64,000 nt of DNA, taken from assembly GCA_039654915.1 (NCBI GenBank), contig CM077599.1:82490001-82554000 (forward strand), in the 5' to 3' direction. The stretch is from Aquilaria yunnanensis. Lineage: Eukaryota > Streptophyta > Magnoliopsida > Malvales > Thymelaeaceae. Numbering within the stretch: the stretch's first letter is position 1; each line of letters starts with the position of its first letter. Shown in pieces: positions 46,198 through 62,242 of this stretch. Below the pieces are notes generated by a model. The model did not search any database. It was not told the DNA's origin and saw nothing but the letters and a program-made list of their open reading frames with translations. A program made the position numbers and the translations under genes.

Positions 46198-47597
46198 AGA
46201 AGAAAAAAAGAAACTACAAGACGTTCTAAATTCCCTTCCAACTTGTTACCTGGGAAGAAAGCAAACTCACAAATTCACAATGTGAACTTCATTGGAAATC
46301 AAACATGGAAAAGGGCTGGATATATAAATGGGCTGAATTGGGCCATGAAGGTTGTTTTTCTCCCTATATGAAAAACATATTATTGTGGCCAGGCCCATAA
46401 TAGACGGGCTTCTTTGATTCCAGTTAAGAGCTTTTCCAACATTGGGTAGTCAGCAGCCCCACATGTGTTTCTTTTTTTCCAACCAAAGCTAAAGCGATTT
46501 CCCCTCTTTGTTTATTTTAGTGCAAAAGGGCGTAAAAAGAAACAACAACTAAAGAAGTCATATTTACAGTTTCCAACAGTTTCAAACTAATGTTTGTATG
46601 TCAAGAAGCCACTGAAACTCTTAATTTGACATCTTTCCTCTTCAATTCCTTACAAATTTGTAGTGAAAAAGTTATCGAACCTATCACATTTTTTTTCATA
46701 ACTTCCACCTCTTTTTTTTTTTTATAACTCATAATTGGATATACAAATGTAAAGAATTTGAAGTAGTTAGTTCACACTATTAAAAAAGAGAAATGCTAAT
46801 TTCTTTGGGACACAAAAAATAATCAAATCAAACCAAATAATATTTTATAGAGTTTAAAAAAGGGGGATAAAAATCAAATTCCGGCTAGATCACACCACTT
46901 TGCCCGGTGCGTGGGACAACATTCACATATTGAAAATGTATCTTAGAATGATTCTTCAAATAATAAGCTTTACAGTGAATGAAACTACTAGTAGATGTTA
47001 TTGGTCACCGACCAACTCTACGAGATATTATTGATTATTTCTTGGCAACGATAGCTATTATATGTGGTAGCTTACGAATGATATGTCAATAAAATGCTAT
47101 TTCTTGCACTCTATTACTTACGCAACCGGCTCCAGAGCTTGTACTGTGGGCAACATCTCCCTTTCAACTCCAATTATTAATTGAACTTCCAGTTGCTTCT
47201 AGGAGTCCCCCTCCTTGTTTTATTTGTTAATTTAGATGGATCAAGAGAATCCCGATGGAGTTTCCCTTCAATTTGACAATATGTGGTATCTAGACGTTTT
47301 GAAACGGGGAAAAAAATCAAATTTCTTACTAATGAGCTAAAATTGACCGCTGAAATTTTTTGTTCAAATTTATCATTAATGTTTTAAAATAAGGTCGAAT
47401 ATGTTACAGAGGTTTCAAATTGAAGAGGACAAAGGAGGACATACTGTACATTAAAAAAGTAATAAAAAATGTATAAAATAATATGTTTTGAAATTTTAGA
47501 GTGATAAAAATTTTAATAAACTTTAATGGCATTAGGAAATTAGTTGTGAGAAATTATTCTCCCTTTCTAGGATCTCAACTAGTTGTTGTCCACCACC
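46198..47597. other. Intergenic, no gene seen
   Basis: AT-rich. A segment near 46825-46855 (AACCAAATAATATTTTATA) also occurs near 28812-28835, so a short dispersed repeat may be present. No coding region recognised. Confidence 0.45.
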
Positions 47598-47605
47598 ATC
47601 TACAA

Positions 47606-48552
47606 TATGGGCGAAAAGGGGCTGGGCTTTTTTTGGAGAGCTCGAGTTAATGTATTTTGAGTCGAGTTTATTCGAGCTTGAGCTCGAGCTCGAGTCAGAA
47701 AATGGGCTCAAACTTTTTTCCGAGCTGAGCTCAAGCCTGAACATACTCAGCCCATTAGCTTGTGGGCCTAATAGGCTTGCCTTTTGTTCATTTCCCCTAT
47801 CAGCCTGTGTCTTAATCCTTACTCCCTTAGTCCCCCAAGCCTAATGCCTAAACCTTACTAGACGCCTCCAGCCTTGATTACCTGATGTTCAATGTGGTGA
47901 CGCCTCCAGCTTGCTTACTCGCCTCCCCAAGGTCTAGCAGAAGCCACAATCAATGCCCCAAGCTTTGTAAATGATAGCCACAATCGACGCCTCTTGCTCA
48001 TCTTTCATCTATTATGGTAATTACTTGTTGTTGCTTCATTTGATTTGGGGATTTCATATTCGAACAACGACAACGAAGATTGGGCATGAGAAGATTTGAA
48101 AGATGAAGACTTGAATGACGAAGACGATGATTCAAACGAATACAATTCGAATGATGAAGATGGAGATGAGTATGAGATTGGGTGATGATGAACTAACCTA
48201 AGTGATGTGCTGGCGTTTGATCCCAAGTTTGGCTCTATAGCCAACATATCAAGGAAGATGATGGCTCGTTTATGATGTTTACAAACTTATGTAGATTTGC
48301 AAAGGATTAAAAAGTTTGGGATTGTTTCTAACATTTTTTACTTCTCTGGTTATTTAAGTAAAAAATTATACATTTAGTCCCCATCTTTAATCTAAATTAT
48401 AGTTGTGGTATTAAAGAATTATATATGTTATTCAAGCTTAATGATCTTTTGGGCTGAGCTCTAGCCTAAAAAAATTAGGCTTGAGGAATTTGAACTTGAG
48501 CTCAAATAGTGCCAAATAGTAAAGGTGTCGACCCGACCCATTTTCACCCATA
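47606..48552 (-). mobile_element. Non-autonomous hAT element, about 0.95 kb (copy 1)
   Basis: The left end TATGGGCGAAAAGGGGC and the inverted right end TATGGGTGAAAATGGG are diverged forms of the CAGGGGTGCAAATGGGC terminus seen at 60564. Flanking 8-mers are ATCTACAA (47598-47605) and ATCCACAA (48553-48560), one mismatch. The body aligns in reverse orientation with 60564-61475, including TTGAGCTCAAG-type words and the AACTTTTTAATCC / AACCAGAGAAG segment. GA-rich low-complexity sequence near 48060-48180 gives spurious acidic or serine-rich frames. Confidence 0.8.
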
Positions 48553-48560
48553 ATCCACAA

Positions 48561-49960
48561 TGGCAATAAAAAAAATATCGATTTTAAAGGTTTTTACATT
48601 GTTTGATTTTTCTTTTTCTCCTTTTTAAATTTTTTAAAAGTCATATTTTCAAATTTCTACCAATTTTTTAAAGATCGAGGTTTAAAGTTCAAAGAACCTC
48701 AATTTTTATTTTAATTTTTTAATTTTTTTGGTTTTGGATTTATCCTTTTGAGGTTTTGGTTTCCAACAAGAGGATGAGTCTTCACCTTCAGTGGGTGATG
48801 GTCTCATTTACTAGTGGGCGCATGTGAATTTATGTGTCTACTCAAGCGATACACAGACAAAGCTTCTCAAGCAGAATCAACAACAAGAATGAGGGAGAAT
48901 GTAGAAATGACTAGGACAGGCTGTTGGATATCATTTATGGATTATGCTTGTAAACAGTGGCGCATAGGCAATGAGATTTTCAACATCATGGAGGTATGGT
49001 GAAACTGTTAGTGTTGGTTGGGTGACTTGTTAAGTGGTAGATTCAGACAAAAGAAAAACTTTAGTGACCAATTTGAGCACACTCCAAAACATTGGTGAGA
49101 ATTTTGATATTTTTTATTCTAAAATTACACAAAGGTCCTGCTTTTTGTAAAAAGTTACATAATTGTCCAAAATTTTAAAATCCGACCGTTTAATCATTTT
49201 TTATTATTTTTTAGCAGACATTGGCATATTTTTAGCTCATTTTAAAACAGTAGTTGTAAATTCAGACAAAAGAAACTATAGTGGCTAATTTGAGCCTCCA
49301 AAACATTAATTGGGAAATTTGATAATTTTGCCTTTTGAACCACATAGGGAAATGCATAAGCAAAAAAACATAAAAAGAAAATAATCTAGGGCCGAATTAA
49401 TTAGCCAAAACGAACACATCAGTAGAGAGGAGTATGAGTTTTCTCAAACTGAATTTGTATCAAGTTTCAGCCGAAAATGAAATGATATAATAGGCATGTT
49501 TTGAAGTTTCCAAAATAAGTTCCATTATTTAAGGAGCTCTTTCTTTTTTTTTTTTTTTTATTAAAAGAGGAAGCTTTTAAACGAGTTAAACCCAAATGCT
49601 CATGTAAAGAGAAAGAAGCCGTTGACCATACAGATTTGCGTGATGCAAAGAAAGAACCAACCGACGATATAATTGGTTACACAAAAAAACCCTGGAAAGA
49701 CCACACTTGTGTTTGGCTTCAATTGACACTTTCGAAGACTTGTGACTTAAATGTGAAAATGATAGCAACTTTTAGGATTTTCCCAGAGAATAAAGTGTCA
49801 TAGCCAAGTTATACCAAACTCTGACGGTTTCAGGAAGCAATAGATAGGGCGCGCAGAACGAGCATTTGGCGTGAACATCAACGGTCCAGATCCACCCATG
49901 GTTAAAACGAACGGCTCTGATTGAGAACAACAGAAAACTTGATACCGAATTCCGAACCAA
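48561..49960. other. Intergenic, upstream of the aspartic proteinase gene
   Basis: AT-rich. Two loosely similar segments (about 49040-49130 and 49255-49340) share TTCAGACAAAAGAAA and TTTGAGC...CCAAAACATT. No gene seen. Confidence 0.5.
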
Positions 49961-50029
49961 TGCTGAGGTGGGCCCCGCTGGCCTATGATGTAGACAGGTG
50001 GCTTTACACGATCACGAAGTTCCTCTCCA

Positions 50030-50114
50030 TATAATCTCTGTTTCCTTTCCCCCGGGCTTCCCCTGTCACCACCACACTGACTTTCCCTTCAGACCCACCC
50101 CCGTATTCTAGACG
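50030..50114 (+). promoter_or_regulatory. Promoter edge and 5' UTR exon of the aspartic proteinase gene
   Basis: A TATAAT-type box (50030-50035) is followed by a pyrimidine-rich leader that ends at a good donor site (GACG|GTGAGT, 50114/50115). The matching acceptor TTTAG is at 50393, seven bases before the start codon. A 5' UTR intron is usual in plant phytepsin genes. Confidence 0.55.
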
Positions 50115-50393
50115 GTGAGTAAGGCCAACCCTTGATCTCTCTCTTTGGGTGTTTTTTATGATATAATTTTTTTTTTCTGGGTATTTTCTCATGTTGCGAT
50201 CAATACCTGCCTAATTCCTGCAAATTTCGAGGTTTTTGTTCATAAATTTTCGTTCTTCCGTACTATGACAGGAGGGGAAAAAAGGCTTGAATTTTCTGTA
50301 TCCATAGTAATCATGTTTGTTTTCTCAGAAATTAGCTTTCTCTCTTTTGTTTGTTATTTGTGTGAGCTTGACTATTGAACTTGTGTGATTTAG

Positions 50394-53853
<3,460 letters not shown>

Positions 53854-54552
53854 AAAATTTCACATCAGATCTTTTATATTGTGTACTACGCTGTTACTTT
53901 ACCTCCTTAAAACGTTGAAAGTGTCATGGTTTCTGAGCAATAATTGGAGGTCTGGACATTCCTATGCTTGTTGATGTAAATATTGCAGTAGTTGCTCTCG
54001 TTTATGAAGCAGAGGGATTACTGCAGTGTACTCGAGTTGTGGGGAAACTATGTGCTAATGGATGTTGTGAGATTGCTTCCCTTGCTTCTTTCACAAGTAC
54101 GCGTGAAATTAGCCTTAAGATGCATGGTTCCGCCTTTCTTTGTGGTTTCTTCGATGTGAAGTTATCATCTTGTTCAGTGGACAATCAATAATCCTAATTG
54201 CAGAAGATTAACGTTAATCTTCAGTGGAATTAGATGATGTTCCGTTTTTCTTAAGCATGGAAGAGAAGGAAGTGGATTCTAACTTGGTGATCTATGGAAG
54301 CCAGCTGCTGTCATCTAATGAAGCACCAAAATGGGCAAAAAGAGTCCTCTTCCTAGGAAGCGATACCGTATTAAAGAGACTATACGCAGTACATATTCTG
54401 CAGAGGGAAAAAAAAAAAATCATATCTTCCCATTTTTGATTTTTCTCTGAATCTAATTCGCCGTAACAAAAATTGCATTTAGTCTTAGACCTCCTGACTG
54501 GGTACTCAAACTGAACAATTAGAGCAACTTTTTATAGGAAATACTTGATGGA

Positions 54553-56750
54553 TCAGGAATTCTTCTTTGTTGGTGAAAGCGATGATTTCCTATCTAGATG
54601 CTTCAAGTGCTTCCTTAGTTTTTGGTTTTCCTCGATCAAATGCTTGCACTGGGTTTCAATACCTTCAGATTGCTTTCTCAGAGCAACTGGAGTGGCTTCT
54701 GCGGCGTTTATGTCCTTTCCCTCTGTCTCTGCCTTAGATTCCAACTGCATTAATCTTGCTTTCAATGTGACTATCTCCTCTTCCAAGGCCTTTATATCGC
54801 CGGAGCCACTGGTTTTGCCATTGTCAAAGCCAGGGCCTTGTTTCCTCACAGCCTCCACGCTTTTCCTTCGTATTTGCAGTTCTCTCATGTAGTGGTGTAC
54901 TCTGTCAATCATTAGCACCAGGAATATTGATGCCCCTACAAGTTTAACACAAATGGGCATTGAAATACAAGAAACAATGAAACCATTTATTCAGTATCAA
55001 GCGGAAAAAGGATAGGTTAACGGAACACTTATATGTCAATAAACCATAACTCAAGGTATCTGAACAAGCCACATGAGACAATGATAAAATATCAGAAAGA
55101 CATTAGACAATGCACAAGCACAATGTATCTGCGTGAAGGCAAAGAACATTACACATTTCAGGCTACACAGATCAGGTATATTCATAGATGTCCTCCAAGA
55201 GGATAGATCGATAGACCACCAGTTAAACTTTGATGTAATAGAAAAATCAATAAATCCTAAATCCTTGAGCAGTAACCATAAGAATATGGTCATGCCTTCG
55301 AATATGAGTATAAGAATAAATAGGGGAGGATTGGGCATAAGGAATTTCCAAGGGCTAGAATTTTGAGTGCAAACAAATTATGCCTGGCAGGGGGCAAAAA
55401 CATATGATTAAGCCACGGATGGAATGAGATTTCTTTATATCCAATAAGTTGCATTAAGAAGTTCTCCATATCAGATTTCTTCACGGTTGTTTTAAAAACT
55501 AACACAAACGGGGGGTTCTTGTTCTTTCTATCAACAATGGTTTGATTGTAAGGAGTGACTATACTTACTAAGAAACAACATTCACAAATAGAATTCAGTG
55601 ATTTCCATTATGGTTTTCCTGCTCCTGGTGGTGTCAACATACCACGGAGTCAAGATACCTTATCTTTTGTCTCCAGGAAAATGGATGCTCCTGGAAAAGA
55701 TTTTAAGTTCAATCCTCTATGAATATGATACCGGAAATAGACATATTCTATATCAGCCTCCAATGCAAAAAGTATTTATAAATTCCAGCAGCATAAACCA
55801 CAATCAACTTCAAGGACAATCAAATTAAGAATCCTTAAATGTCCTTAAAAAGGTAACATCATAGACTGCATTTCTATTAACTCTCCACTTTCAAATGCAT
55901 ACAACACTTGATGGACACTTCAACATTAGTATGAGAACATCTAAAATACAAGGCTTAGCTCAAAAAAGTTGGCTATAAGCACATCGAATAAGGGTCTATG
56001 CTGGCTTCCAGAGTTTGTTTAACAATGCTCCCATCTATTAGACCAGTAAACAGAAAGTGCTCGAACCAAACAAACAATACAACCTCAATCAAAAGTTTTA
56101 TCATGAGAACCAAATACCTTGCCAACATAACCATATCATGAATTAATCACAGAAGGATATATCCAGAGATGAAACTGGAGATTCCATTCCCAAACAATGA
56201 AACGAAACTCCCATGAATTTCAATTATTCACAACATATCAAGAAGAAAATGGCTTAAGCCCGTTCCAATCAAACCAAACTCATTATTTCACCATTAAGGT
56301 TCAGACATAAGAATCTCCAATCAACCAACAAAATCCGGCCGTAGAATCAGCAGCATTACGATCAAAACATCGATCACAATCAACAAGAAATCGTTTGAAT
56401 GTTGGAAACACAACCCTTCAAAGGCAAAAGAAACATCCAAGAAAAGAAAAGAAACAGAGGTAAGTACCCATGAGAGTGGCATCGAGGAGGTGTTGGGCCA
56501 TAAGCACCTGGTCCGTGGGATTCACCGCGCCATCATCGACCAAACGCTTCTGGATCATCATCGCGTTGTAGACGCTGGACATCATCACCGCGAAAACGGT
56601 GCCGGCGACTGTTTTCACGACGATGGGGCCCCGACCCCTCTTGACCCGATCCAGACCCATAACTGCCAGTTTCCGCAACGGTGTCTTGAAAGCTAGCACC
56701 ATGATCAAACACATCTCCGATAATACCACGGGGAACAACAACTGAAGCAT
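54553..56750 (-). CDS. BAP31-like: BAP31-like ER transmembrane protein, two exons, 221 aa
   Basis: Plant member of the B-cell receptor-associated protein 31 family, an ER membrane protein linked to protein sorting and quality control. Coding exons are 56750-56468 and 54935-54553 (TGA), joined across a 1.53 kb GT-AG intron that splits a glycine codon (ATG-G|GG). Three hydrophobic segments lie at about residues 1-21, 43-66 and 87-105; the third spans the splice junction (LMGASIFLVLMID). RVHHYMRELQ follows, as in relatives. Residues about 133-212 form a charged coiled coil (ALEEEIVTLKARLMQLESKA, LIEENQKLRKHLKHLD). The protein ends TKKNS, giving a KKxx dilysine ER-retrieval signal (KKNS). Length matches plant homologues of about 220 residues. 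No sign of damage. Confidence 0.93.
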
Positions 56751-56949
56751 CTTCCGGGTGGTGGGTGCAAGATTTCCAGAGAGTTTAATTGTCCCGCAAG
56801 CAAGCGGTGGAACGGAAATCGCAGCGGAGAGCTCGAGCGCTTGGCCACTTCTCGATTCTTTGCCTTCTTATTTTACTTGCAATGATATGTCCAATGAGAT
56901 GAGTAACTACATCTATGAATTATAAGTCTTTATTTATAATTTATATATA

Positions 56950-59439
56950 TGTTGACACCCAATTTCGTCCGATCATTAAAAAAATTAAATAAAAAATAAA
57001 AAATAAAAAATTAATTAATTAAAAAAGATATATATTTTATTATTATTATTATTACTGAAAAATTTTAATTAAGTTAATTAGTTTAAAATATATTTTTGTT
57101 TTGTCAGAATTTAATTTAAAATGATATATGTGTGTATATGTTTGAAAGAAAAAAGAAAACTCTATAAAAATGACAAAATTAAAAAGTTTGAGGTAAAAAT
57201 GATAAAATTGAGAAATTTCAGGAAGAATTGACAAAATCTGAAAGTTCCAGGAGCATTTTGTAGTTTGTCACATCAATTTGGGGCCAGCATAACCGTTCTG
57301 GCCCCAATTAACAGAAAACGATAAAATTGTCAAAATCGGAAGCTTCAGGAACTTATCCAGAGTCTGAGAGACATAAAGGACTGAAACTGTCATTTTACTA
57401 AATTAAAAGATAAGTTTGAATTTAATTAATTTTTAATTATGAACAGTCCATAACCCCTTCCCCTATAAATAGGGGTCCAAATCTGTGTGTTAACACAGAA
57501 AGAAAGACAGAAAAAAAATAGAAATCAAGCTTAGATCTCCGTTTTAAAAAAAGAAAAAATTACAGCATTATTCCCTGGCCTCTCTTCCCTCTTCCTAGAA
57601 GACCAAAACGTTTCTGTTTTCACGTTTTAAGCCCCGTCCCCAATATTTCCGTTTTATCTCTCTCTCTCCGTTCACCGTTTTTCTCTCCTCTGCCGCCGTC
57701 GTCCGGCCCAGCCACGCCCGCCGTCGTCATCTCGCCGCTGCCGGTAGCTCCCACGCCGTCCCGCCGCCGTCCGCTTCCCTTCCCGTCGTGTCCCGTCTCT
57801 CCCTCCGCCGCGTCTCTCTCTCCTAGTTCGCCGGCCGCCGCCCCTCGCCTGGCCCGCCGTCACCCCGCCGTCCCTCGCCTGGCCCGCCGTTGCCTCGCCG
57901 CCCCACTCCTGGCCCGCCGTTGCCTCGCCGCCCCTCGCCTGGCGTGCCGTCGCCCAGCTCCGCCCCCTTTCCCCCTCGTGCGCGCGCGCGTCCCTGTTTT
58001 CCTGTTCTCAGAATTCAAGTTTTAATTTCAAAAGGTAAAACTCCCACATAATCATTCATCTTTCCAATTTCTTTCATTTGAGTCACTAACTTTGTTTTTT
58101 TTTATCTTTTGCAGAAAACTTTAATAACTTTTTGTTTATATTTATTTGTTATTATTACTAACTTTTATTATTATTATTATTATTGTTCCTTTTAGTCACT
58201 AACCTTTTAATTTTTGCAGAACTAACAACTAACTTTACTAACAATTAACTTTACTAACTTTACTAACAACTAACTTTTATCATTATTTTTATTATTATTA
58301 TTTTTCATGGAAGGTTATACCTCCTATTTTTTTAAGTGGATGGCCAAAAAGCCTCACTTTTCTTTATTTATTTAACTCTTGCAATCATTTACTTTATCGC
58401 ACTTTTATTTTTTTACGTGGACGGTTAAAACCCCCACTTCTCTTTATTTAATTTTTCTGCAATCATTTACGTTATGCACCCTTATCTTTATTTTACGTGG
58501 ACATCTAAACACCCCCACTTTATTTATTTATTTATTTTCATGCAATTTTATTTTTCTTTATGTGGACAATTAACTTTTACTTTATTTATGTGCCATTTTT
58601 AGTTGATTACGACGCTCATCTTATTTCTTTATTTTATCTTTTTATTATTTCTATTACAACAAAAGCCCCCACCCTTTATCATTATTTGGAATACATATTT
58701 TTACTATTTCTTTTAAATAACAAAAGAATTAAACTTATCTTTTTAATCCCTTTAAATAACAAAATTTAACCTTTTATTTCCTTTAAATAAATATAAAAAA
58801 ACCATAACTAAATGATTTCACAAAAATTATTTTAAAGTATATTTTTTTTAGATCTATAGATTAGACGTTTTTTTTTTTAAAGAATGAAAAGAAAAACAAA
58901 AGAAAAGAAATTAATATTAAGATCATAAAAAAACTTAAAACTCTATAAGAATATATGACAAAATTTAATAATTAATTAAATAATGAAAAAATGAATTTTT
59001 TATCAATTTTTTTTTAATAAAAATGAATAAAATTAAGTTCAAAGATAAAAATCCATATTTACGATATGGATTAAATTATTTAAAATTTCATCAAATTCCG
59101 TGTCCGGGTGACTCGGCAGAGTCCATGGTTCGGAAATATCAAATTTCATACAAATTAATTACCAAAGATTTTTTTTAAAAACCCACATTAATTTAAAAAT
59201 CCACATTTCGACATAATTCAGTTAAAATTTCTATTTTTGAAAATTAACTGAAAATTATTTAAAAGCAAAGCAAAACAAAATTAAAATCAACTAAGGTGCT
59301 AATTTTGGGCGCTATAATAAAGTTGTTTTAGCGTAACCGTATTCCCGATCCCCGAACTCTCGCAGACCAATTTTAAGGTGACCAATCGACCTAGGTGAAA
59401 CAAATTGGTGGCGACTCCAGAAAACCCGACGTTGCCACA
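56950..59439 (+). mobile_element. Solo LTR related to the 3' LTR at 2228-4774 (2490 bp)
   Basis: It starts TGTTGACACCCAATTTCGTC and ends GACGTTGCCACA. An exact 5-bp target duplication ATATA flanks it (56945-56949, 59440-59444), so it is a complete LTR left after LTR-LTR recombination, in the same orientation as the left element. It shares the TATA box (57464-57471), the leader and the CCGTGTCC...GACTCGGCAGAG segment with the other LTR. It carries a GC-rich block (about 57660-57990) absent from the other LTR and only a trace of the AT minisatellite found there. It lies about 200 bases upstream of the BAP31-like start codon. Confidence 0.93.
57685..57990 (+). repeat. GC-rich CCGCCG low-complexity block inside the solo LTR
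   Basis: Repeated CTGGCCCGCCGTTGCCTCGC-like units of about 36 bp after a CCGCCGTCG-rich run, flanked by AT-rich LTR. A GC-rich gene-like frame on the minus strand here (57672-57863) is arginine/glycine low complexity and not treated as a gene. Confidence 0.85.
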
Positions 59440-59444
59440 ATATA

Positions 59445-60150
59445 CAAAATTTACATTTATATACTAAAATATTAAAAATAAAAAATTATAAATTAATTAC
59501 TATAAATAGTGAATGGTGAAAGTATTTATATATTTTTATCAAGCACTCTGACGTTGTTTCAAACATTAAAACTTTCTATTCAAAAGAGTATTAAAATGAA
59601 TTAAAGAATATGATCTTTTGACATCTACACTTCTTAGATGTCCTGTTTAAAAAGCACATTCTTTTTAAGTATTTCGATATTCTTTTAAAATTTTCAAAAA
59701 AAAAAAAAAGAAAAATATAAAACTACCACAGTCAGAAATACAAAACCTACATTGTAATTTTTGTGGTATATGAGGAGGGAGGCTCAACACAATTAAAATA
59801 TTTAGAGTGATAGAAGATAGAAAATGAAGTATGATGCCGTTTATGTATTTTTAAGCTGTTCATCTTGAATAATTTATGATGATCAAATAAACTAATATAA
59901 TTTATACATTCTCTTCAAAGCAATGGAATCAAAGAACACATTTTTTTCCCTCAAACATAATCTATAGATTCATAGATGAAAACTATTTGGTCATTTTCTT
60001 TATTGACCTATAAAATGATTTTTTTTTTTAAAAAAAAAAAGAGTGTGCGAGTGCGTGCATGGTTACTATAAAGTGCATGCAAACTGATAATATCAACTTA
60101 AAACGGTTTGTGTAAGATATAAATCATGTCATTGCGGACAGATTTGTAGC
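59445..60150. other. Intergenic, no gene seen
   Basis: AT-rich sequence between the solo LTR and the nested LINE/MULE/hAT cluster. No recognisable feature. Confidence 0.5.
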
Positions 60151-60328
60151 AAAACGATTGCGAAACTAGGAATGGAAAATTTGGAAAGCAACCAACAACA
60201 TTAGAGATCGAAAAGCGACCACTTTCAACCAGCCCATATTCTAGTCTTCTTACAATCAACTTGACAGGCACCGAAACAGTAAGAAAAAAAAAAAATACAA
60301 AAGTAAGCTTGAAAGGTATGATTTAATA

Positions 60329-62242
60329 TGCCTAAATATCTGTTGGTCTCCTGAACTATAGTGACTCAAATAGTTAGTTTCCTCAACTATAAAATAAATC
60401 AATTTAAACCATGAAATTTGATAAATCAGTCACTTTTGTCCTTTAACTCAACCTAATCCTCACGTGAGAGCAAGTGATCATAACACTGTCCACCTTTAAC
60501 ATGAGCGGCAACTCTCCAATCCTCTCTTCCTCTCGTTCGGCATCGCAACAGCCCTTCCTCTGCCAGGGGTGCAAATGGGCAGGGCTGAGTTTGAGTCCAC
60601 TAGGCTTGAACTCAGTTCCTTTGTTATTTGATATTACCTAGGCTCAAAATCAAATTGCTAGGGCTCCAATTTTTTAGGCTTGAGCTCAGCCTGAAAACTT
60701 TTCGGGCTCAAATGACACATATAATTCTTTAGTATCATAATTACAACTTAGAAGAAAGATAAAAACTGAATCTGTAATTTTTAATATAAATAACCAGAAA
60801 AGAAAAAATTAGAGAACCTATCCCAAACTTTTTAATACTTTGTTATTCAACCCCAATTTTGTGAATTTCACAATTGAGTCATCGTCTTCCTCATTTTGAT
60901 TGTGAAGTCACCATAGTTCGTCCTCTACCGATTGTCAAGTTGATTTATGGGCTACCGCAGTCCAAGTCACAAGGGATTCAAGCAAAGAAACCAAATAAAT
61001 CAAGAAATTGACAGTGGCGAAGATTTAGGATCTTGTGGCAGTGAAGATTCGCAATCAGGTGGCGGCAAGATTTGTTATCTAGTGTAAACGTGGGGCTAAT
61101 TGTTGTTTGCTACTGACCTGGGTTTCTGGCGCCGGTGTAGGCTATTGTCGAGGACTAGGGTTGGGTAGGCTATCATTGTGGACTCGAATTGCTAGAGCTT
61201 GACCTTGCAATGGCAGTGGAGATCTTGGTCGATATAAGGCTTTCATCCTCGTGCCGTTGACATTAATCTTGGTGGTGGCTGCCGACTGGGTGGGGTGGTG
61301 GGTAGGTTAGTCAACTAAGCATAAAGGTAAAGCTATGATGTAGGCACTTAGGCTTTCGCTGAGAGTAAGGCAGGGAGTAAGGCTGTAAGAGTTAAAAGTC
61401 TAGGACATAGGATGACTTAGGACTAAGGGGGATTCGAGCCCAATAGGCCCATGAGCTGGCCCCTTTCCACCCCTATCCTTTGCCCCCATCTCTGCCACCC
61501 ATAACCACTTCCTTCTATCTTCTCCTAATGGCAGGAAATCACTACCATTCTTGTCGACTCTCAACCACTCTTTGGGCTACATCTGGTCTCGACCCACCCC
61601 GCCTCTCCTTCTCCAAGGTCCACTCATTCTCCAACCTCACCAAGACAACGACGAAATTCATCTCCTTCATAAGAAAAGAAACCCATATGAAAAGCATATC
61701 AAAATCAACGAATGGGGAATAAAAATCAAAAGGATAAAGGGAGCATCCAACCTTTATGGGAAAGAACTAGTGTTGCCAAAGGATTGATTGAGTACCTTGA
61801 GCAGATTGAGAGTGTCGGTGGCCATCCGGCCTTTACTAGGCAAGCTGAGATGTATCTCGTCTCAGTTGGTGCCTCTAGTATTTACTCTTCACTGTCAACA
61901 GCCATGTAAGAACCCTGTCAAGCAACAAGAGATAAAGCCATGCTGCCTGACAGTGATGCAAATTGACAGACCAGGATGTGTGAAAGTTGAGGGGTAGACA
62001 GGGTTGGAGGAGAATGTGAGGTTTGTCAAGTAAGCGCAGTGAGGAAGTCGAAGAATTGGGGGCTTCGTGAAAGGCTTGGCGACGTCCTAGTCACGTGTAG
62101 TCATGTCATGAGATTTCATTAAGTTAAAGGACCAAATTGATCGATTTTACAAATTTTAGGGTTTGAGTTGATGCGGTTCATTGTTCAAGGTGCAAACTAT
62201 CCAAATCACAATAGTTTAGGGAAGCAATAAACATTTAGGCCA
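60329..62242. mobile_element. MULE-like element inside the LINE, itself holding a hAT copy
   Basis: The ends TGCCTAAATATCTGTTGG and inverted TGGCCTAAATGTTTATTG continue as inverted repeats of about 150 bp, sharing AACTAT-GTGA, ATAGTT and GTCCTTTAACT. The flanks share ATTTAATA (60321-60328, 62243-62250), and the interrupted LINE frame is restored by removing the insert, which fixes the borders. The interior has CT-rich, gene-like pieces (60480-60555 and 61480-62060). One open frame, 61712-61909 plus, contains GLIEYLEQIESVGGHPAFTR, which I do not recognise; it may be captured host sequence. Confidence 0.78.
60564..61475 (+). mobile_element. Non-autonomous hAT element, about 0.9 kb (copy 2)
   Basis: The left end CAGGGGTGCAAATGGGC and the inverted right end TAGGGGTGGAAAGGGGC are hAT-type termini. 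Flanking 8-mers are TCCTCTGC (60556-60563) and TCCTTTGC (61476-61483), one mismatch. It is the same family as 47606-48552 in opposite orientation, sharing the GGCTTGAGCTCAGCC region and the segment from CATATAATTCTTTAGTA to AACTTTTTAATAC. No transposase coding. It lies inside the MULE-like element. Confidence 0.82.

Noticed and set aside
48005..48247. Serine-rich minus-strand frame
   Set aside because: Low-complexity GA-rich DNA inside a non-autonomous hAT element.
57672..57863. Arginine/glycine-rich minus-strand frame
   Set aside because: Arises from the CCGCCG low-complexity block inside the solo LTR.
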